NCBI GenBank assembly: GCA_033439795.1
Contig: JAUTDP010000005.1
Location: 3,191,001 to 3,255,000 of the forward strand
Length of the DNA stretch: 64,000 nt
Direction: 5' to 3'
From: Sordaria brevicollis
Taxonomy: Eukaryota > Ascomycota > Sordariomycetes > Sordariales > Sordariaceae
The notes under the pieces are model-generated. The model did not search any database. It saw nothing but the letters and a program-made list of their open reading frames with translations, and was not told where the DNA came from. A program made the translations under genes and the position numbers. This document shows, piece after piece, positions 10,738 to 22,760 of the stretch; positions within the stretch are counted from its first letter, which is position 1, and each line of letters opens with the position of its first letter.

Positions 10738-11423
10738 CTAGGATCCAAAAACTCCCTTGTTTCTGAGCTTTTCGAGGACCAGTTCTTCATCGGGACCTTG
10801 AGTAGGAATCGCAAAGTTAGCGCAACTGACATGAATAGTTCTGACAAAGCGATGCGTCTTGACGACCGAGACCACGAATAACACTCTGGCTTGGCGGTTG
10901 ACCGTGGTACAAGGGGGGGAAGAGATGGTGATACAAGTTGGATTGAGACCTTCTGAAGTTGCCTCAAAAAGAAGGAGAAAGAAATAGAAAACTTACTACG
11001 TCTCATATCAGTAGCACCCTCACCAACCGTAAACTCCCTAGACCACCGCTGTCCCATATTGATCCCGTCGAGCACGTCCTCCATGAGAAAAACTCCAATC
11101 TTATATGTGCCCGGTCTCAAAAACTTGATGTTGTGAAACATGAAGAAGACGTATCCCTTGTCTGCTGGATCCTCGTTCAGAAAGTTTCCGGTGACAAATT
11201 TGCCCTGACCTGTTTGGTTTGTGTAAGGCTCCTGGTCCGCGAAGGCATTTCCTTTCATATCCCCGATGCACAAGAACGCGTGAAGGTTGCTGGCCACTAA
11301 CGATGTGGTTGCAGGCAAGGGACCAAATTTGAAGACCGCGACAGCCTCGACATTCTCATTTGTCTTGATCTGGCGATAGGGTTGAACAGCGAAAGAACAT
11401 CCGCCCGGATTTGCTGTAGACAT
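10738..11423 (-). CDS. Velvet-like domain protein, two exons (probable)
   Basis: On the minus strand, exon 1 runs from ATG 11423 to 10997 and exon 2 from 10889 to TAG 10738. The intron 10890-10996 has donor GTAAGT, a GGTCAAC branch site and the less usual acceptor AAG. The join keeps phase and reads on into GPDEELVLEKLRNKGVFGS. The product is about 192 residues. ADKGYVFFMFHNIKFLRPG (residues about 88-106) followed by TYKIGVFL and then REFTV matches the core of the velvet fold (Gly-x-Phe-x-x-Phe...Leu-x-Val...Gly-x-Tyr-x-Leu). The tail FAIPTQGPDEELVLEKLRNK sits where velvet proteins have their conserved F-P-G...L...L...G end. Velvet proteins are fungal DNA-binding regulators of development and secondary metabolism. 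The canonical N-terminal Gln-Pro-x-x-Ala-Arg block is not clear, so this would be a divergent member. Confidence 0.5.
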
Positions 11424-14400
11424 CTTGGAACGATGGTGAACTGGTGAAAGGTAGTGCTAGTAAGTCGAATGCTGAATTAGCGATTGCTCTGATGGTTGGA
11501 TGCGGAAAGCTGATAAGATGAAATGATTATGATGGCAGCCAACGAGAGCATTGAACAGCCGATTCTATCTGCACATTTATACCTCTCAACGATTCGGACA
11601 TCGGCGAAGATACATTTCTTATCTGACCAACAACAAGTTGGGCCATGGCGACGGCAACAAAGACACAGAATAGGAGATTAACGCTGGCTGTCATACCTGG
11701 CTTGATACTGACGACAACATCTTTCCAACTCAATCGTTTGGTCCGGGCTGGATCCGACAATTTCGTATTATCCTTTGTCTGGTGATGATGATGAACGGCG
11801 TTTACGTCTGGGGCCTGACAAAGTAGTGTCGAAGCGTCAGATGATTCCAGTTGGTGACTGACTGTTGGAAGTCTAGGTTGGTTAAGGGATATCCTAGGGA
11901 GATAAAGCAAATACTTGTTCGATGTTCGTGATACCAAGAGCAGAGCTTTCCGGGGGAAGGTCATCGGGCCGGGGGTACTAGATGAACATACTTATGAGCT
12001 TTCGTTCTTCATCCTTGCTCATCCACTGAAGGAGATTCAGGTTGATGATTTCTCCACCACATCTGGAGCCAGAGATCGTTCCGGTAATCACCGTATAATC
12101 ATGATACCAGGCTCATGAGATCAACTTGATTTACTGATCTGGTTTGGCCTGTTTACCAGACTGGTTGGCTGTGATGTCCGATATGGATCGGGTCCATGTC
12201 ACCTTGTCCAGTGCGTAGTGTGATCCGGACCCAGGTGTGTCTCTCGGGTGAACAGCCCGGGGCTCAGTCCGCCGGAAATACTCAATCGCTCAGCAGGGCA
12301 AGGGCACCGGCTTTTTTCGTCGATGCGAGAAGGCCAACACCTTTGTTGGCCTTGGTAACCTCTTTGATGTCAACCCATTTGGTTGGTTCGCCTCGGCCTC
12401 ATCTTCATCTGGGCGAGGGCTGTTATTAGCTTCAGGGTCCTTGACTCGTGGTGGAGTGCATATACAGGTGGGCGTTGGCGTCAAAGTTCGATCCTCGTTC
12501 CCCATGGAACATGTTGGTCTTGATCGTCACCAAGGGCTCTTTCTGGGGAGTCTCGGACCAAGATCCGGTTGTGTCTTAGCAAGTCCCACCCGTTCACTGC
12601 CAGATGGGAGGAACGTGACAGATCGTTTGTGGCGCTCGGTTACGATGCAGGGACCAATGAGGTCCGAGATGACCACTCCAAGTTGGATGCCCTCACAGGA
12701 GCCACAATTCCCGTGATAGGCAGAAAGGTACCATCAATCTGGATGTCTTTGATATTCGAGACGTTTTCGTAGAAAAGCCTCTGCCAACACCCTCCAACAG
12801 GTACTTTGAGACCTGATGCTATCGCCAACATTTATCGAGTTGGCGCCAAAGCACTGGGATGCGTCGGTTTAAGATTCTCATCACATTAGTCCCGAATCAT
12901 TGGGGTTCTGCGATCAGAGGGCGTGTACTGGCCCACGTGGATCAAGAGAGGTGTTTTCTGCTTTGTCCAGTCGGAATGTCACGAAAGGAGCCGCGTCACA
13001 TGCATTGGTGTTGTGATGATGTCGGGCGTCGGATCTGCTGAAGTTCCAACCAGCCGGTACTCACATCGAGGTACCCTTGTCATGCGTGTACGAGGTGAGC
13101 GGTACCTAATAGCACAGCGGATATGATCTACGCTGCTTCTCGGCGGCTGTCACCCTACTGAATGTTGGCGAAGGTGAGCAATATGCCTTTCACGGAGCAT
13201 TCATCCATGAAGTTAGGTCAGTCAACTATAGTGAACAGCGGAGGGCAAACATTGACATACCGGTACCTGCGCTGTCGTTCTAGAATCCTGATTGCCGCGC
13301 GAGATGTCATTCGCCCAGCTTACATCAATGCGTTCACGAATCTGATTTGATGATCCAGGCACCTGCGATGCACAGCTTCTCGGCGCACCGAACTAATCAT
13401 GTACGTTCGCACCACCACACCGGAAGTGCAAGCAAGATATCCGATCTTGCTTCCCATCTTCCAGGTTCTGGGGCAGAATCGATCCAGATCCCAGGCACTA
13501 CCACCCCAGATCGCAAAATGCGACGGAAGCCTGAAAGAGTCCTTGAGGACCAACACTCCAAGATGGAGGTTGTAGGAAGATATCATGTTTCCACCAATCG
13601 CTTGACTTCCGATAGACGTCCAGAGACTATGATCGCGAGGTCAAGGAACGAGGGGGGGCATTGGACCCTTAAATCGAGGATTTCCAGATGTCGTCGACCA
13701 CTTGGAAATCGAAGTCAGGGGTTTAATTGCCTTTTTGCGTAATCCCTGTCGATAACCCAGTAATCCCCACGTGCTCATCTCGAGCACTGCCCTCGATCTC
13801 GAACCACCAGACTTGTTAGCAGATGCCGCATTGGTACAGAAGATGGCAACATATCAAGTTCTTGGACGTTTTCACGCCCCTATGGCCTCGACTTCAAAAA
13901 ATGCATATATTGTCGGTCTTCCCGTGACACTGCAGCGAACACTGGCTGTCTCGGATCTTCGATCGAGTCGTTCGTTCCACTTGAGTCAAACGTTCCCGAT
14001 AATATCAATTTGTTCGCTGCTTCCATCCGTCGGGTGTTACCTGTTCACATCGCAGTCGCATCTCGGTATTACGGGACTCTTGAGACATACCGGCGTATAC
14101 TCTCCAGTTGAACGCAACAAAAAAGAAGCCGTATCCAGTCCGAATCTTGTCGGAAGCAGGCCTTGACCATTCTGCCTTTGGGATATTGCGATGTGTCTTG
14201 GACTGGTTCCCCACTCTCAAGGCGCTCTCCCGGGAAGTGAGAATTCGGGGACCAATATCTCCATCAGCCCTTCTCGGGCCGTCAGCACCCATGGCTTCGC
14301 TTCGATTAACCCTTGTCTAGCCCCGACTGGCCGCCGACCTCGAGTCCGGAACCGCTTGATTCCGAGGAAACGTGGAAAAGCTGTAAGAAGAAAAAGAAAG

Positions 14401-17400
14401 GAAGGTAAACCAAGTCCCCGATTCGTCCTCGTGGTATCCATCAAGGCACTCATGACAAATCTGAGCCACGAGTGCTGGCGCCCTCCAAGATCAATCGGCA
14501 GCGGAGCGTGCTAGCATGTGAACAAATGAAATGGAGACCGGGAAGTCCATCGCAACATTGCCATCATCTCGCAGCTTGCTCGATGGGATTCCTGGTTGTG
14601 TGAGACATGGAATTCCACTTGTCGGTTGAGTTGCATCCCGAGAAGTGTGCCGCTTGGATCGATCCACTGGACCCTTGCCTTCCAAAGGGTACTAACCCCC
14701 GATCTTCCATATCTCCGTCTCGGATGTGACCCATATCCGGGCCCCTGGCTCACATGGAAGTTGCTTTCTTGCGCAGCCATGACCGCGACCATACTGTATA
14801 TCACACTCGTGCATTCGCTGACACCCGAGCCCCGTCTGTCTCTTTTGTTGACGCGCGGCTTGTCGATCAGAGACATGGTTACTATTTCGAGACCGTAAAT
14901 GTTGACAAAGCGTTCGGTCGTTCGAGCCGTCAAGCCGATACATTGTCGATTGTATCGCGTGCGATCAAGATGCGGGCATACGAGGGGAGTGTCGAGAGCG
15001 CCTACGTGGCGTGCCGAGTTGTCGTGGTTGGGTGGTCAGGTCGCCATCCTAGTTGTATAGACAAACAATCAGTTGAGAACGACGCCATACAAGAAATTGA
15101 GGAATGTGATACTTTGGCATAACGAATCGATAGTAGATCCACCTTGCGATCCTGGAAGTGTCCGTGATGCGAGAGTACAAGGTGGTCGACATGGAAATGT
15201 TCTCGGGGAAGAGTTCAAGTGGACTGAGATGCGACGCCACCGTAATCGTGCCAAAGTCGTGATGGCTTCCAAATACTATCCAAACGTCGGGAGGGAGTAC
15301 AACGGCACCCTAGGTCTTCCTCGAGCAGTGTACAATAGTAGGGCGATATCTTGAAGGCGCCAAAGGCCAAAGGAGAAGACGAAAACGTTCGGTTTGATGA
15401 AGCTGTTTGGACCAAAAAACGGAAGGAAGCAGAGTTGGAAAGAATGTGGAACGTTGAGTGACAGAAATGGTTGCAAGTGGAAGAGATTAGCTAGAGGTAG
15501 CGTGTAAATGGAGCGTCAAGTCCATGCGGTTGACTTGCCAGATTAGGTTGACGTGGAATCACTCCTTCTGCAAAATATCACGAAGGCATGACGTGCTGCA
15601 GGAAAGGATGCAGCTAAGGCTTCACACATTAGCTAGGAAAGTGCAGGTGCTCATCAAGACGCAGGTGCGGACAGCTTCATGTGGAAGGTAGGTCCTCTGG
15701 GTGACTGGGTCTGGGTCCCGCTAAGCTCAGGTCCCGTCTCCAACTCCCACAAACCCCAGGTCCCGGCGCCTCCAGCAGTTCCTCCCACCTCAAAGGCCAT
15801 GCCCGTTAAACACAGGTTTATAAAGGTCCTATCCTGACCAGGTATTCAACATTCGACTGGGATCGTGGTCAAGCGGCGTGATGCGCAGCTTGAACTCGAG
15901 CGCAGGGAGCGAGCTATTGGATGTACCCCCATAGTTGGGGGAGCTGGCGCATGCGTCAGCGACTTCCTCAAAATGTGGACATCCGCACACCCAATCCTCC
16001 TTCCGTCCCCTCTCCTTCCCCTCGTGCCTTCCACGGCTTGGGGAAGTTATGTCCAATAGCCGACGGCTAGTGGTGGCAGCTGGCGTCTTCGGGTACGCAA
16101 GTAAGGCTCTCTACTCCTTTCCAGTTGCCTCACGTCCTGCGTTCGAACCACGCCCAGTCCCCTTAATTTTTTGCTTTTTCTTCCTTTTTTCCTTCCTTTC
16201 TTTTCTTCCTGTTTCTCTTTCCACTCATGGTGTAAGCATTTGTCGAACGAGGGCATCACGAGGTCGCTTGTCAGATTTTGACCATGTGCACAGATGAATG
16301 AATTATTAGGGAAGGATTGTTGAACTTCATCTGCTTGTTGTTTTACCTCTTCCTCACTCGATCCTTCCCGTTGAGATGAGGGGATCTCGTTCTGCAACTG
16401 TGTGGTGGTTGTTCCCCAACTTTCCCCAACCGTTCACTGCCTCTGGCTGGCAGGCACGTATATACAACTTCGTTCCTTCCCATGTTCTTACATGGAGTAC
16501 GGGCTCGTGCAATTGCTTCAGCTTCTTTCCCATCATGTGCACTTGTTGACCCATGCCTTCAATCGGCGGCTGTTGGTTTCGCCCGACTTTGACTTTACAA
16601 AATACAGCTGGGATAGAAGCCAAGTTCAAGTTTTGTCACCAGGTACCGGACTGGTGCTGGGGAAATATTTATATTCGAACATGTAGCTACTTCTACCTAA
16701 CTACCTTACATGTGATGGAGATATCAAGATGATAAATCCCCGATGTTATCATCACGGCGTGTCGCTTCTTCATATTCGTGTAAGTAAGGGGTAGGGGTTG
16801 TTCCATTCTACCTTTCCTCCCCCTTGCACTCGACCGCGAGACTGATTAGATCATGCACAAGAAGGACTAATCAATGAAAAAAAAACCAGAAAAATCAAAT
16901 GTCATTCGCATGCATGTCATTTATTTTACGAAATTGCATGACCATAAAAAAGTGGTTCGGAAGGTGTCTAGGGACCTGCATGCACGGTAACGCTTGCCAT
17001 TGCTGCTCACTGCTACTTATCGTACATCAACGCGCCTCCCGTCCCTTCCCCACACCTCTGGACACTCTTTCTTATTAACCGGCCTTCGTTCCATTGCACC
17101 TGCCTCGTACAACCAACTTCCACACACCCATTCTCTTCGCGGTCCTCGTGGTCATTCGCGCTTTCTCTACCTCAACTCTGAACTACGTGCTTCTTTCCTT
17201 CTGATTCCGACAACCTTTTCTCTTGCGCCCTATCCGTCAAATTTCCACCACATTATCCCTTCCTTTCTGGCCTGGAGTAGCGGCGTGGTGAGTACCTTGA
17301 GCTGGATGGAATGGCATTGTTCAGAACCAGTCTAGTCGCTAACCTCCCCTTGAGCAGCTCGTCGAGTTTTCACTGCATCTTCCTCCACCGCTTGCGACAG

Positions 17401-17406
17401 TGTCAT
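11424..17406. other. Six-kilobase gene-poor region with scraps of coding-like sequence
   Basis: No complete gene is supported. Minus-strand pieces read like protein but break after 30-60 residues: 12640-12831 (GTFLPITGIVAPVRASNLEW), 13320-13586, and 14005-14292 (TGYGFFFVAFNWRVY, slightly like the velvet core of the neighbouring gene). A TATAAA-like element at about 15818 has no clear gene downstream. 16160-16225 is a pyrimidine tract. These could be relics, or exons of a multi-exon gene I could not assemble. Confidence 0.4.
14005..14292 (-). pseudogene. Possible velvet-like relic
   Basis: This minus-strand open frame contains SDKIRTGYGFFFVAFNWRVY, comparable in spacing to ADKGYVFFMFHNIKFLRPG of the gene at 10738-11423. 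No start, no second half and no continuous exon structure were found. The similarity is short and could be chance. Confidence 0.2.
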
Positions 17407-20400
17407 CTATGCCTCCTCGATGCAGCCCAAACAGCCGCAATTTTCCGGATGCACGAGCCAGCCGCAGCGAGGATTCCTCCGCTCTTCAACCTCGCGACAT
17501 TGCAAGAAATCAGCCCATAGATCCGACTGCGAGCTTCTAGTGTACTCCACGTTCTTGGAGCCGGCCGAGGTGCCGGACACCATACTTTCGGTCGTCGCTC
17601 GCGGAGGCGGGGTAGGATGAGGACCACTTGAGTTGGGGTCGACGTGAGGAGAAACAACAGAAGGATTGGTAACGCCGCTCGAGGCAGCGAGGTTAGAAGC
17701 GCGACGGCCTTCGGAGGCAAGGTGAGAAAACGCATTCTTTGGGGTCAGGTCAACGATCATCGAGTTTACCGAAGGGCGCGAAGCGGTTGATTGACCACTC
17801 TGGCCGTGGTCGGCTTTCATCGAACCAAAGGAAGATGCAGACCGATTACTTTGGCGGTGTTCGACACACAGGGAGTTGCGTGTGGGCAAGTTGTTTGCGG
17901 TAGAGGGACTCACGCGCAGACTAGGTGCCCAGCCTCTTCTCAAGCGAAGAGGAACTGCCGAAAGAGGCGTAATGGAATCCGGCTGACGAGGTGAAGTAGG
18001 ATCTAGCTCTACTCCGACCGAACAGATCGATCCCTGGGGAACCGTGCTGCCACTACCCCCGCGACGACTATTACAAGCAGAAGTACGATCTAGTTCTACT
18101 CCCATCGAACAGATTGATCCCTGGGGAACCCCGCTCGTGCTGCCCTCGCGATGACTACTAGCGGAAGTATGATCCGGTTCTACTCCCATCGAACAAATCG
18201 ATCCCCTCGGAACCATGCTCCCACTTCCATGGCGGTGGCTAGCAGTCGTGCTTTGCTCTACTTTCATGGAGTTGGGGATGGAGGTAGTAGAACGCTGCAT
18301 GCCCAGGCTGGGGGTATATTCGACATACTTTGAACTCCGACCGACAGAAAACAACGACCGATCACTCTTTGGATTATACTCAACCTTCTTGGAGTTGATG
18401 GAGAAGGTGGAAAGCGTACCGGCGGTCGTCGGGGCTCGAGTACTGCCGCATTCGCCGAGGACAGAACGACAGTCGATCCATTTCTTCTTGGTCTCGGGTG
18501 CTTTGCCCTTTGGATCCGAAGCCGTCGACTCTACCACCACCTGGGATGTTCTCTCCAGAGGACGACCAGTGGTTTGATGGCCGGGAAAAGACGGTTGAGG
18601 GCTGGGCTTAGACTCGAGATCTGCCGCCTTCGGCCAATCCTGCATCCTCGAGAAAAACGGAGGCGCAGCTTGCTTGTCGGCCTTGCTATTGGGGGCGGTG
18701 TGGATCTCCTTCAAAATGGCTGGATGAGCGCGATCGGTCGGGGGCCGCTGCGGCTGCTTCATTGGCGCGGGGACTACAGGCTGCTGCTTGCTGTTCCTGT
18801 TTCCTTGGACGGTGCTGCTGCTTTCCACCACCTTGCTTTGCTCCTGGTTCGGTTTGGTCTTCGATGACTCTGACCGTCTCGTGGGCTGCGTGACTGAGGG
18901 CTTATTGTCGACGCCGTCATCGTCCGGAATGTTGTCGGTCTTTACCAGAGCCGGCTTGGTCTGGTGCGTAGAAGGGCGCTGGGAGGTTGTGTTAGCGGTA
19001 GTACCGATTGCTGAAGTCGTTCGGGGTTTCGAGTGAGGCGTCGACGGGTCTGCTTCTGGGACAATAGGGGCGGCCGGGCGCGTTGGGGCATTGGCGGTGG
19101 CCGGTTGGTGCTCCTTGGGAGGGCCAGGCCATGACTCGGTAGTCTCAGCGGCCTCTTCAACGCGTGGCTGTTGGTGTCTGGACTTGCAAGTTGACTGCTC
19201 GATGGTCTTGCTTGCCCTCCTCTGGTCAGTAGGGGCGCCGTTCGTCTTCAGGGGAGTTGTGAGTACCTTCTTGACCTTCTCCTTTGTCGACTCTGTTTTG
19301 CCAGACCGAGACTCGAAGAGACTCACCAGATCGGAGACGGCGCCTGATTTTCGCGGCTTCAATTTGACCGTTGACGGCTCATCAGAACTAGACGCATCTT
19401 CGGGACGTTCGCTGGCATCCAAGCGAGAACGGTGGCTGCTTGTGCTCCGAGGAGTCACTTTGAGGCCTGCTTCCTTCTCGGAGTGGGAGACGATATGCAC
19501 GTTCACCTCCCTCTCTCTGCTTCCACGTTCGCACTCAATCAGTATTTTTCCTTCGTTGTCTTCGATCTCGACAGTGATGTTCCTCTTGTCCTTACCCAAA
19601 GGCCGTTTTCTCTCATCTTCCAACCCCTTCTCGATGTTCTTCCAGTAGCTCTTGGCTTCACGGACACTCTTCTGGGCTTCAAGCCACTTCTTGACCTCGT
19701 GTCTCTTTTCTTTTCGGGCCCGTCTTTCCTCCTCGAAGGTTTCCTCGTCGAAACTTAGGACATCGAGTGTCTTGAACCTCTTGGCCTTCTTCTCATGTTG
19801 CCTTTCGTTCTGGAGTCTCTTCTGTTTGAGCCTCTCTTCTTCGCGTTGTAAGTTTCGGAGTCGTTCACTCTCCTTCTCGTTCTCGCGTTGTCTCCCCTTC
19901 TCCCGCTTCCTCTCCCTCTCCATTTCTTTCTTCGCCTGAGCCTTTTGCTCCATCTTGTCCTTCTCTCGTGCAATATCTCCTTCCTCGGCCCACTCCAAGG
20001 TCTTGCGTCTCATTTCCTTGACCATCTCGAGCCTCGAAGTATATCCGTCACCCACGCTCAGACCAATGACCTTTGTCACCTGCTCTAGCATGACGAGCTC
20101 CTGTCTCACAAGGCCAGATCCGGCAGTGGGTTGCTCACGGAAGACTTTCTCCCCCGGAACCCTTCCCGCCTGGACGGGGATGCTCCACCGCAGTCTGTTT
20201 CTGTATCTCTAATACGAGAGAACAACGGCGGCGGACCTCGTCGGATTTTGGGAATGGTCTCCGAGGGTGTTGATAGCGTAGTCATCATAGTACTCTTTGC
20301 ACTTTGGGCAGAAACCGTACTCGACTTCGTGGATGAGGGTCAGAGGCGGTCGGCATGACGAATGGGATGGGCGGTTCTGGTTGGCGACGACCGGCTTCAG

Positions 20401-20562
20401 GGATTTGAGACACCATGCAAGCACGGCGTTCTTGACTTTGCTCCCCGTATCGATGGCAGGAGGCCAGGGGTTCTTGGGTGTCGATCGGGCGACTTCGCAG
20501 GGTACTTCTCGGTGGACGACGTGGCCGCACACGGTGTGCAGCTGGCTTAGCTGGCGGCACAT
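17407..20562 (-). CDS. Large disordered/coiled-coil protein with N-terminal Cys/His motif; in-frame TAG or intron at about 20.2 kb
   Basis: The minus-strand frame opens at ATG 20562 (MCRQLSQLHTVCGHVV), passes a TAG at 20209-20211 and continues in the same frame to TGA 17407. An intron of 93 nt (20201-20293, donor GTACTA, acceptor ATACAG) would remove the stop in frame and leave about 1,020 residues. Otherwise there is a 117-residue N-terminal protein and a separate ORF starting near ATG 20091. The N-terminus has paired Cys/His (C..C.H...C, then SC..P and FCPKC), as in many fungal proteins with a putative zinc-binding head. Next come a charged coiled coil (about 19750-20000), low-complexity Ser/Thr/Pro sequence, three GSICS[MV]GVE repeats (18000-18215) and the C-terminus SDLWADFLQC...CGCLGC. 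A 5' UTR intron (donor GTAAGC at about 20639) is plausible. Function unknown. Confidence 0.7.
18000..18215 (-). repeat. Three in-frame repeats of about 87 bases (GSICSMGVE)
   Basis: Three consecutive units each encode GSICS[MV]GVE[PL]D.TS and end near a V-P-[RQ] before the next unit. Related shorter motifs (K[KY]VEYxP, MKVEQ, NVEYT) lie on either side, so the array is part of a longer degenerate series. Confidence 0.8.
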
Positions 20563-22760
20563 GTCGGCGATGGGATCTCCTGGGGACTATGTTCGTGCGT
20601 CGTTCAACTTGGGAGATGAGAGCAAGGAGGATAATGCTTACGGGAATCGATCTTCTCGATGCGGTGTTGTCACCATGTAGGGAGGGTAAGTGGTCAAGCA
20701 GTCACGAACAAATTCTGTGGTTTGATGTGATGCTGTTGGAAGAAGGAAAGAGTTCAGAGTTTGGCCATAACGGCTGCTGAGATATAGGTACCATATCAAC
20801 GGTAACCTGTATGGCAAACCTGCGTGGTTGATGATGCTAAGGTTGTTGTTTTTGCTTGTCTATACTGTGAACAGTGGTGCTGTACATGATGTTTCCCCTA
20901 TGTTTGTTGCAAGTGGAAACAGGGTCTGTTTTTGCGTGAACACCTGAACATAGAGATTGAAAGGGATTACTGGAGCCAATGACGGTGGTCATGAAAAAGA
21001 GGCACTAGACACTGGTGAGCCTATCGGTTGTTTTTGTTCCATATATATCATTCGTCAAGGAAATAACTCTTCCGGTTCCAATTTCGCATGTGATGTCAAA
21101 AACGAGGCGGACAAGATGGTCGTGGTGAAGATGATGGAACCAGATCAAAGGTGCCGTCTCACGTTTTGTACCTCTCTACCTATAGTCTGGTAAAGATTTA
21201 TCTTCTGCTGAAACCCTCCATCAGAGTAATGAGTACAACTCTAATATAAACCGATATAATGAGACAACACCTTTATCATGTAGCGGCGCTTGTTTTGGAT
21301 GGTAAGGACAATCAACTGTTATTTGTCTAACAAATAGAAAACTTTCATGTGTGCGATATCGTTTGAGGATACGCGAATCCCCTAATCTATATGAAGTTGC
21401 TGTGTCGACATGGGTTGATAGTGTTTCTGGTGAGAGTTGTTGAATGGGAAAGGTCCAATTTCCAAGGAGAACTTAAGAGAAAAAGGAAATCGGGAAAAAA
21501 GAATGTGCCAAGACTTGATTAGCCAATGAGGACTCAGTACCTGTGGTACGGAAGCCGCCCGGGACATTAACACTCATCTTCGTCGGTACTGTCCCTGATA
21601 TTACGAGAGTAAAAGTATTTACATATGAAAGCCAGGATTGTTAGAAGAGTTTGGCCCTCTTCCAGAAGGTGCGAAATAGAGGTTTATGTAAGCACCGACT
21701 TGTGCAGCCGATTCCACGGAGCTCCGGCAAACAAGTCTCCACAAGCGCCGAGTGACCGGCTGCCAAGCCCGTGCCAATCCAGAGGTGGGCCACGGTCTTG
21801 GCCCCGAACCATTGGTCTTTCTCCGGGCTTTCATTCCATTTCGGAGCCGGCCCGATAGGCTTCTGCTTCGCTCACTAGGTTGGTTGCCAGAACCTGCTGG
21901 GTTACCGTCAGAACGGTAGGGCTGCCGGGGTCTACGAAATGCCAGACTGGATAAGGTTCTTACCCAGCTTTTCATAAGACCAAGAGAATACCAAGGGTCA
22001 TGAAATTGGGAGAGATTTATGTGCGTGAGGGTAGCTCATCAAGGAAGGGGGAAGAACAATGCTTCTTTTCTTGGTCTAGGCTCGGGAGGAGACAGAACAT
22101 TCACAAATTTACTTGCCTGCCAGATTTGCAATCACATATAGCACGAGAAAGCGTGAGAAGACAATAATAATCCAAAAGTAGGAGAGACTTGCAACTTGCA
22201 AAACGTTGAGAACTCTTGTCAAAATCATTGGTTTCAACCTTAACATCGCTTCGTGGTGGCTATTAAACCCGGAAAACTTCGTTGCTTGAGGTGCCTTTCA
22301 ACTCCCCAACAAATAGAAAGTCTGGTAGTACCTAACGTCTTGCCGTGTATCTGGCTACTTTTTAGGTCAGCATCAAGGAGAACACATGGCTCGTGTACGA
22401 TATCTGACTCTCCTTCAAATAAACACCTAATTATCGTGTGCAAGAATGACAGAATGTCAATGATAAAAGCTCTGGTGTCCGGACTACCTAATGGCATGAC
22501 GTTCATGACTTGACTACCTACCATTAATGAAACCCTGGATCCCAGCCCCAGGCAACCCATAATCCCGGCCGAATTATATGGCCTGTTTTCCAACATCATG
22601 TTGAAATCGGTTCTTGAGCCGCTCATCGTGAACCAAGCGTCAACGTAACGCGCATCATGCTTTGCACCTTGTCTTTTCGGCCGTCGTGCTTGATCAAGTC
22701 GTGGCTTAAGGAAGATGCAACGTCAAACGCGCATATGCCAGATCTGTCGCTCGTTAACTG
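20563..22760. other. Upstream region of the 17407-20562 gene, then intergenic
   Basis: On the minus strand 20935-20950 reads TGTTCAGGTGTTCACG, and 20864-20885 contains TGTACAGC followed by CTGTTCACAG; similar TGTTCA elements precede the two related genes. 21000-22760 shows no supportable gene. The minus-strand open frame at 21619-21975 is Arg/Ser/Pro-rich without a recognisable feature. Confidence 0.4.

Noticed and set aside
16060..16165. tRNA-like pattern (GGCTAGTGG followed by GCGTTCGAACC)
   Set aside because: A-box- and B-box-like strings occur, but the T stem and acceptor stem do not pair.
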